8,026 bases of DNA from an uncultured Verrucomicrobia subdivision 3 bacterium (lineage in GTDB: Bacteria > Verrucomicrobiota > Verrucomicrobiia > Limisphaerales > UBA11358), in the NCBI GenBank assembly GCA_903861445.1, contig CAIOUK010000028.1:1-8026 (forward strand), in the 5' to 3' direction. The first letter of the stretch is position 1; each line of letters opens with the position of its first letter. Shown piece by piece: positions 1 through 3,845 of this stretch. Made by a program: the position numbers and the translations under genes. Below the pieces are notes generated by a model, which was not told the origin of the DNA, searched no databases, and was given only the letters and a program-made list of their open reading frames with translations.

Positions 1-472
1 CCAAAACCCCGGGCAGCAGCCGCGCGACCGCGTCAATCACCACCATCGCGGGCAGTGCGCCGTTCGTCAGCACATAATCGCCGATGGACAACTCGTCGTC
101 CGCCAGCGTTTCCCGAATCCGCTCATCAAACCCTTCGTAATGTCCCGTGACGAACAGCAAATCTTTTTCCTGCGAAAGTTCACGCGCAATTTCCTGCGTA
201 AATTTTCTTCCGCTCGGTGAAAGCAAAATCACTTTCGTGCCTTCGCGCTTCAAACTTTCCACCGCTTCAAACAGCGGCTCGCATTTCATCAACATTCCCG
301 GCCCGCCGCCAAACGGTTTGTCGTCCACCGTCTTATGTCGGTCGTGCGTCCAATCGCGCAACTGATGGATTTTCAAATCCAGCAATCCCGACTTGCGCGC
401 CCGCATGATGATACTTTCATCGAGCGGTCCGGCGAACATCGCCGGGAACAAGGTCAGCACGTCAATTTTCAT
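1..472 (-). CDS. trmD: tRNA (guanine-N1-)-methyltransferase TrmD, C-terminus cut by window edge
   Basis: TrmD uses S-adenosylmethionine to methylate N1 of G37 next to the anticodon of a tRNA subset, which prevents +1 frameshifting. The visible 157 codons begin MKIDVLTLFPAMF, the usual TrmD N-terminus. They continue with DKPFGGGPGM (residues 51-60), LLSPSG (83-88), the SPOUT-knot cofactor segment GHYEGFDERI (110-119) and SIGDYVLTNGALPAMVVIDA (129-148). The family is normally about 230-250 residues, so the C-terminal tRNA-binding domain lies beyond the left edge. The knot reads TGHYEG rather than the common CGRYEG, a mild variation. The ATG at 472 is preceded by AGG about nine bases upstream and lies 18 bases after the khpA stop, so it is almost certainly co-transcribed with rpsP and khpA. 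RimM is missing between khpA and this gene. Confidence 0.95.
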   Translation of the reverse strand, partial: MKIDVLTLFPAMFAGPLDESIIMRARKSGLLDLKIHQLRDWTHDRHKTVDDKPFGGGPGMLMKCEPLFEAVESLKREGTKVILLSPSGRKFTQEIARELSQEKDLLFVTGHYEGFDERIRETLADDELSIGDYVLTNGALPAMVVIDAVARLLPGVL

Positions 473-490
473 CCGTGCCTAAATTTTCAA

Positions 491-736
491 TTACCGCGCC
501 GGCTGGTCTTCCACAATTTCCACCGAGCAACGAATCCCTTTTTTCGCGCTGCCGGCGAGCAGCAGCGAGCGGATGGCGTTGATCGTCACACCCTGCCGCC
601 CGATGATTTTGCCGACATCGGACGGTTCGAGGCGCAGTTCATAAACGGTCGCTCCGCCGCGCTCCACCGGCGTCACGCTGACGGCGTCCGGGTGTTGCAC
701 GAGTCCTTTGACGACGTATTCGAGGAACTCCTGCAT
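491..736 (-). CDS. khpA: KH-domain RNA-binding protein KhpA (YlqC family)
   Basis: This is a single-domain KH protein of 81 residues, the normal size for KhpA. In Gram-positive bacteria KhpA pairs with KhpB/Jag and binds many RNAs to influence cell division and translation; that role is family knowledge. The start MQEFLEYVVKGLVQHPDAV is typical. The diagnostic KH signature is VGKIIGRQG, with the GxxG loop G46-R-Q-G49, followed by the helix TINAIRSLL. The stop TAA (491-493) is 18 bases before trmD, and the ATG is 19 bases after the rpsP stop, so it is the middle gene of the rpsP-khpA-trmD operon. No clear Shine-Dalgarno sequence is seen, so translation may depend on coupling or on a weak site. 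Confidence 0.93.
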   Translation of the reverse strand: MQEFLEYVVKGLVQHPDAVSVTPVERGGATVYELRLEPSDVGKIIGRQGVTINAIRSLLLAGSAKKGIRCSVEIVEDQPAR

Positions 737-755
737 GGCGGCGGCGGGAAAATGA

Positions 756-1013
756 TTAAGCCGTCACCGGAGCTGCCTTGACCGCCTTCTTAATGAAGCT
801 GGCCACGGTGTCGCTGGGTTGCGCGCCTTTGCTGATCCAGTATTGGGCGCGGTCGAGCTTGATCGTGAAATTTTCACCCTGTTTGAGCGGTTGGTAGGTG
901 CCGATTTCCTCGATGCACTTGCCATCGCGCGGACTGCGGCCGTCGGCGACGACAATACGGAACACTGGGGTGTTTTTCGTGCCGATCCGTTTCATGCGAA
1001 TTTTTACAGACAT
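756..1013 (-). CDS. rpsP: 30S ribosomal protein S16
   Basis: S16 is a small-subunit protein that binds 16S rRNA and helps 30S assembly. The 85-residue product has the family N-terminus MSVKIRMKRIGTKNTPVFRI, then VVADGRSPRDGKCIEEIGTY and the conserved segment ending in AQYWISKGAQPSDTV (about residues 56-70). Length and motifs match ordinary bacterial S16, with a short C-terminal tail (KKAVKAAPVTA). It is the first gene of the operon. The ffh gene often found upstream is not here; a divergent gene begins about 147 bases away, so the operon promoter must lie in 1014-1159 (see the separate entry). Confidence 0.97.
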   Translation of the reverse strand: MSVKIRMKRIGTKNTPVFRIVVADGRSPRDGKCIEEIGTYQPLKQGENFTIKLDRAQYWISKGAQPSDTVASFIKKAVKAAPVTA

Positions 1014-1159
1014 AAATTTATCAAAAGAGCGTGGAAACTACCGAAGCCGGGGCGGCTTTGCAAGACTTTGTTTTCGGAAAAACCGGATGTCCGTCGGTAT
1101 GCAGCGCCATAAAAAATTCAAAACTTGCAACTTTTCACCTTCATCTTGAAACTCACCCG
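1014..1159. promoter_or_regulatory. Divergent intergenic region: leader/promoter of rpsP operon and of the Uma2-like gene
   Basis: These 146 bases separate two divergently transcribed genes and must hold the promoter of at least the rpsP operon. On the minus strand TTGCAA (1058-1063) lies 17 bases from TAGTTT (1035-1040), a moderate -35/-10 pair that would give a short leader before the rpsP ATG. A perfect 6-bp inverted repeat, AAGCCG/CGGCTT with a 3-base loop (1044-1058), sits inside the spacer. It could be an operator-like site or chance. On the plus strand the region is AT-rich just before the Uma2-like start, but I see no convincing promoter. The boxes are assigned by eye. Confidence 0.3.
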
Positions 1160-1630
1160 ATGAGCCGGCCTTACGAGGAAATTCTGAACGGCGGGACGTT
1201 GCCTCGTTCGGCGCCCGGCGATCGCCACGAAATTATTTGCGCCCGGCTACACCGCGAGATGGCCGCCAGTGTCGCCGGTCTCACCGGCGTTCAATTGCTT
1301 GCGCCGCGCACACAAGTGCCACTCGCCCGCGCCACGGCGTTTTGCCCCGACCTCGCGCTGATCATGGCTGCCACCGGCAAATTGTTTCTCGCCGCCGAAA
1401 TCATCAGTCGCGACGATCATCGCGCCGACACGGTGACGAAAAAGGAGCTTTACGAAGAACATCGCGTGCCGCGCTTGTGGATGATTGACCCGCGCTACGA
1501 CAACGTGGAGATTTATCACAGCTTAGAGTTCGGCCTGAAATTGCACGGCATTCTCGCCGGCGGCGAAATCTTGCAGGAAAAGCTGGTGCCACAGTTTAAA
1601 ATCACCATGAAAGACCTGTTCGCCGCGTGA
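1160..1630 (+). CDS. Uma2/DUF820-family PD-(D/E)XK nuclease-like protein
   Basis: This 156-residue protein has the layout of the Uma2 (DUF820) family, a widespread group with a restriction-endonuclease-like fold whose biological role is not settled. In order one sees an N-terminal RPYEEILNGGTLPRSAPGDRH, where the histidine-containing segment is usual. Next come CPDLALI with the putative metal-binding D64, AAEIIS with E80, and a lysine pair at 94-95 in TVTKKELYEEHRVP. RLWMIDPRYDNVEIY matches the family's W-x-V/I-D-P strand. The ATG at 1160 is preferred because the protein family starts there; an in-frame ATG at 1031 would add 43 unrelated residues running through the intergenic region. It has no obvious partner gene. 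Members occur in many copies in cyanobacteria and other environmental bacteria. Confidence 0.82.
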   Translation: MSRPYEEILNGGTLPRSAPGDRHEIICARLHREMAASVAGLTGVQLLAPRTQVPLARATAFCPDLALIMAATGKLFLAAEIISRDDHRADTVTKKELYEEHRVPRLWMIDPRYDNVEIYHSLEFGLKLHGILAGGEILQEKLVPQFKITMKDLFAA

Positions 1631-1680
1631 TGGTATTATTTTGGTTGAACAAAACCATTAATTGCGCTGTCATAGAACCG
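1631..1680 (+). promoter_or_regulatory. Candidate promoter of the small exported Cys-rich protein gene
   Basis: Two overlapping sigma-70-like candidates precede this gene. One is an extended -10, TG-G-TATTAT at 1631-1639, five of six matches to TATAAT but without a good -35. The other is TTGAAC (1645-1650) spaced 17 bases from TGTCAT (1668-1673), four of six matches at each box. The region is sharply more AT-rich than its surroundings. A short inverted repeat TGGTT/AACCA (1642-1657) lies between them. The assignment is by eye only. Confidence 0.35.
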
Positions 1681-1706
1681 TAGCCAAAAAAACCAAAACA
1701 AAACGA

Positions 1707-2054
1707 ATGCTTATGAAACAATTGAAACTCACGCTTGCCCTGCTGGTCGGCCTTGCCTTTGCCAGCGCCACGATGACCGCACTGGCGGATGACGCCAAGG
1801 AAACCACCATTACCGGCAACATGGTCTGCGGCAAATGCACGCTGCATGAAACCAAGACCTGCCAGAACGTCGTTCAAGTCATGGAGGACGGCAAAACGGT
1901 CAACTACTACCTGAAGCAAAACGCCGTCAGCAAAAAAGAACACGCGGCCGTTTGCCATGGCGACACGGAAAAAGTCACCGTCACCGGCACCGTTGCGGAA
2001 AAGGACGGCAAGAAAATGATGACGCCGACCAAGATTGACGTGGTGAAATCTTAA
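1707..2054 (+). CDS. Small exported four-cysteine protein, DUF6370-like
   Basis: The 115-residue product starts with a typical Sec signal peptide: Lys at 4 and 7, a hydrophobic stretch at about 8-20, and likely cleavage after ALA at residue 27, before DDAKETT. The mature part is about 88 residues with C41 and C44 in GNMVCGKCTLHETKTC, then C52 and C83 (AVCHGD). The ends are beta-rich: TTITGN near the start and KVTVTGTVAEKDGKKMMTPTKIDV at the end, which suggests a small OB-like barrel. I associate this pattern with small periplasmic proteins of the DUF6370 type from planctomycetes and verrucomicrobia, from memory. The function is unknown; the CxxC plus two further cysteines could bind metal or form disulfides. 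The start could also be the ATG at 1713. The upstream in-frame ATG at 1662 is unlikely because it overlaps the candidate promoter and puts a long basic stretch before the signal peptide. Confidence 0.75.
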   Translation: MLMKQLKLTLALLVGLAFASATMTALADDAKETTITGNMVCGKCTLHETKTCQNVVQVMEDGKTVNYYLKQNAVSKKEHAAVCHGDTEKVTVTGTVAEKDGKKMMTPTKIDVVKS

Positions 2055-2072
2055 GAGAAAATCTCAAATCGC

Positions 2073-2104
2073 GCGCCGCCGGATTGATTTCTGGCGGCGT
2101 TTTT
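2073..2104 (+). terminator. Intrinsic terminator between convergent genes
   Basis: A GC-rich stem CGCCGCC (2074-2080) pairs with GGCGGCG (2093-2099). It extends inward by G-T and G-C pairs (2081-2082 with 2091-2092), leaving an 8-base loop. TTTTT follows at 2100-2104. It lies 19 bases after the stop of the small exported protein gene and serves the plus strand. The T-run includes the first bases of the hisA stop codon (complement of 2103-2105), so the two convergent genes end almost on top of each other. The stem could also act for hisA, but the minus-strand side lacks a good T-run. Confidence 0.85.
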
Positions 2105-2861
2105 ATTTCGGGGAACGGCGATTGAATTCCACGGCGTCGGCGTAACGCACTCCGCTCCCGCCAAAAATATCCAGTGCCGAGCCGATGGTCAGATCCACTT
2201 TGCCTTGCCCGAGTTTTGTGACCGCTTCCAAATCCGCCAGCGAATTCGCCCCGCCGGCATAGGTGGTCGGAATGGGGGTGAACTGGCCGAGCATTGAAAC
2301 CAGCTCGCGGTCAATGCCCCGGCACAAACCTTCCACGTCCACGGCGTGAATCAGAAACTCAGCGCAGTGAGCGGAGAATTTCTGGAGCGTGGCGGCGTTC
2401 ACTTCCAAGTCGGTAAATTTCTGCCAGCGGTCGGTAACGACAAAATATTTTCCGTCGCGCTTCCGGCAACTCAAATCCAAGACGAGCTTTTCTTTGCCGA
2501 TGGTTTTGATGAGTTCGTCCAGTCGCGCCCAATCCACGCGACCTTCGCGGAAAACCCAGCTCGTCACGATGACGTGCGATGCGCCGGCATCGAGCCAGCC
2601 GCGCGCGTTTTGCCCATTCACGCCGCCGCCGAGGTGGAGCCCGCCGGGATACGTCGCGAGCGCCGCGCGGGCTTCGGCTTCGTTGCCAGAACCAAGTTGA
2701 ATGACGTGACCGCCGCGCAGATTGTCGTGCCGGTAAAGTTCGGCGAACCACGCGGCGGATTTCTCCGAGACAAAGTTGGTGCGCGCGCCGGCGTCGCTGA
2801 GCGTGCCGCCGACGATTTGCTTCACTTTACCTTCATGCAGGTCAATGCACGGTCGAAACAT
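2103..2861 (-). CDS. hisA: Eukaryote-type HisA: ProFAR isomerase (histidine biosynthesis)
   Basis: The enzyme catalyses the fourth step of histidine synthesis, the Amadori-type isomerisation of ProFAR to PRFAR in a (beta/alpha)8 barrel. The 252-residue sequence follows the yeast HIS6/plant subfamily rather than ordinary bacterial HisA. Marker segments are FRPCIDLHEGKVKQIVGGTL (2-21), with first catalytic Asp D7, then KTNFVS-like RTNFVSEK, HVIQLG, LHLGGGVN, ASHVIVTSWVF, LVLDLSCRKRDGKYFV, FLIHAVDVEGLCRGID with D175, TYAGGANSLADLE and KVDLTIGSALDIFGG. The SCRK and LDIFGG segments closely match my memory of HIS6. The ATG at 2861 fits the family start. It is 57 bases downstream of the ogg stop and could be read through from that operon or have its own weak promoter. 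No other his gene is nearby. Confidence 0.93.
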   Translation of the reverse strand: MFRPCIDLHEGKVKQIVGGTLSDAGARTNFVSEKSAAWFAELYRHDNLRGGHVIQLGSGNEAEARAALATYPGGLHLGGGVNGQNARGWLDAGASHVIVTSWVFREGRVDWARLDELIKTIGKEKLVLDLSCRKRDGKYFVVTDRWQKFTDLEVNAATLQKFSAHCAEFLIHAVDVEGLCRGIDRELVSMLGQFTPIPTTYAGGANSLADLEAVTKLGQGKVDLTIGSALDIFGGSGVRYADAVEFNRRSPK

Positions 2862-2918
2862 GGTGTCAGCCTAGATTTACGCGGGGGAAAATCACACTAA
2901 AAAGTGCGGCGAAGCGAT

Positions 2919-3845
2919 TTAGGATTTCACCTTCGTTCTCATGTAGTGAAAAAGATACTGCTGCGCATAGCCGGCGTGCGGGCCAAAATGCGTGGCGGCA
3001 AAATGGCGGAGTCGCTTCTCGCTGGCACGGCGCCGGGGAAAATAAAGCTCCTGCAACGCGCGTTCAATCCACACATCCACCGGAAACGCGGAATCAAAGC
3101 CGTAGCCGAACAGCAGCACGCAGTCGGCAATCTTCCCGCCCACGCCGCGCAAGGTCATCAATTCCTTGCGCGCTTCGGCGTAATCCAGCCGCCGGATTTT
3201 TTCCAAATCCAGTTTGCCATCGGCGATTTTCCGCGCGGCATTCAGCAGGCTTGGCGCGCGGAAACCCATTTTGCAGGCGCGCAATTCGACTTCAGTGCAA
3301 GCAGCGAGACGTTCCGGTGACGGAAAAGCAAAAGCGGTGGTAGGGCGCGCAGTCCTCTGCGCGCCGTCGTGGTGAAACCGAACGCTTCGGTTGGCAATCG
3401 GCGGCGGGCAGGGGACTGCCCGCCCTACCTCTTCGCCAAACCGCTCGCAAAGCAGGGCGACGATTTGGCGGATCTGGACGATTTGCTTGGTGGACGAAAG
3501 AATGAACGACGCAAGGCATTCCCATGGTTCTTGCCGGAGCAGGCGCAGTCCCTGACACACGGCGACAGCGTCGCGCATCGGCTTATCATCAGGAAAAGTT
3601 TTTAGAATCGCGGCGAGATTCGTTTCCGTCTGGAGAAATTCTCGGAGAAAATTCCAATCGTTCACCGGCGCGATCGCGCGGGCGTGGATGCCAGCGGGTG
3701 TTTGCGTTAGCTGGAGAAAATATTCCCCCAACACGCCGTTCCACGATTCACCTTCGCGTTGCCAGCGGAAAACCTGGCCGGAATCCAGCGTGGCCGCGAG
3801 ATCGTAGTCGCGGACTGGCAACAGGATTTCCATGGCGGGCGTCAC
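2919..3845 (-). CDS. ogg: OGG1-type 8-oxoguanine DNA glycosylase/AP lyase with in-frame palindromic insertion
   Basis: This base-excision-repair enzyme removes 8-oxoguanine opposite C and can nick the abasic site. The N-terminal OGG domain shows DSGQVFRWQREGESWNGVLG (21-40), as in human OGG1 SGQSFRW. The core has PWECLASFILSSTKQI (107-122), FPSPERLA, KMGFRA and the helix-hairpin-helix LRGVGGKIADC, with the Schiff-base lysine K238. PVDVW carries the catalytic aspartate D257. Both catalytic residues are present, so activity is expected. Residues 140-169 (VGRAVPCPPP...ARPT) match no part of the family and are encoded by a hairpin element (3340-3428), between FGEE and the FAFPSPE segment. The GTG at 3845 overlaps the upstream stop as GTGA, suggesting coupling; an ATG at 3833 gives 304 residues and is an equally reasonable start. 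Confidence 0.92.
   Translation of the reverse strand: MTPAMEILLPVRDYDLAATLDSGQVFRWQREGESWNGVLGEYFLQLTQTPAGIHARAIAPVNDWNFLREFLQTETNLAAILKTFPDDKPMRDAVAVCQGLRLLRQEPWECLASFILSSTKQIVQIRQIVALLCERFGEEVGRAVPCPPPIANRSVRFHHDGAQRTARPTTAFAFPSPERLAACTEVELRACKMGFRAPSLLNAARKIADGKLDLEKIRRLDYAEARKELMTLRGVGGKIADCVLLFGYGFDSAFPVDVWIERALQELYFPRRRASEKRLRHFAATHFGPHAGYAQQYLFHYMRTKVKS
3340..3428. repeat. REP/BIME-like palindromic element inserted in ogg
   Basis: The element is 89 bp long and bounded by GTAG and CTAC. Its ends are 26-bp inverted repeats (3340-3365 and 3403-3428) that differ at three positions. Each end is itself a hairpin with a perfect 9-bp stem and 4-base loop: 3344-3352 with 3357-3365, and 3403-3411 with 3416-3424. 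Two of the three differences fall at paired positions and keep the pair (C-G against G-C); the third is in the loop. Between them lies a third hairpin, 7-bp stem and 3-base loop (3376-3382 with 3386-3392). No target duplication is visible. The element is open in the ogg frame and encodes 30 residues with one extra base. It resembles REP/BIME or Rickettsia palindromic elements in design; whether copies exist elsewhere cannot be seen here. Confidence 0.85.

Noticed and set aside
335..781. A 148-codon plus-strand open frame across trmD, khpA and rpsP ends
   Set aside because: It crosses the junctions of three conserved genes on the other strand and shows no protein motifs.
1031..1159. An upstream in-frame extension of the Uma2-like protein (ATG at 1031)
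   Set aside because: The extra 43 residues show no family similarity and would cover the divergent promoter region; the ATG at 1160 fits the family.
1160..1630. Uma2-like gene as part of a toxin-antitoxin or restriction system
   Set aside because: There is no partner antitoxin, methyltransferase or specificity gene next to it; the neighbour is an unrelated exported protein with its own promoter.
2346..2900. A 184-codon plus-strand open frame opposite hisA
   Set aside because: It mirrors hisA over nearly its whole length, while hisA has full family similarity; the antisense product has no recognisable features.
2862..2918. Possible terminator between ogg and hisA (CACT/AGTG around a T-run)
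   Set aside because: The stem is only about 4 bp and is not followed by a clean T-run, too weak to call.
3340..3428. Element as an intrinsic terminator or a frame-breaking insertion
   Set aside because: No T-run follows any of the hairpins, and the ogg frame stays open through the element with conserved sequence on both sides.
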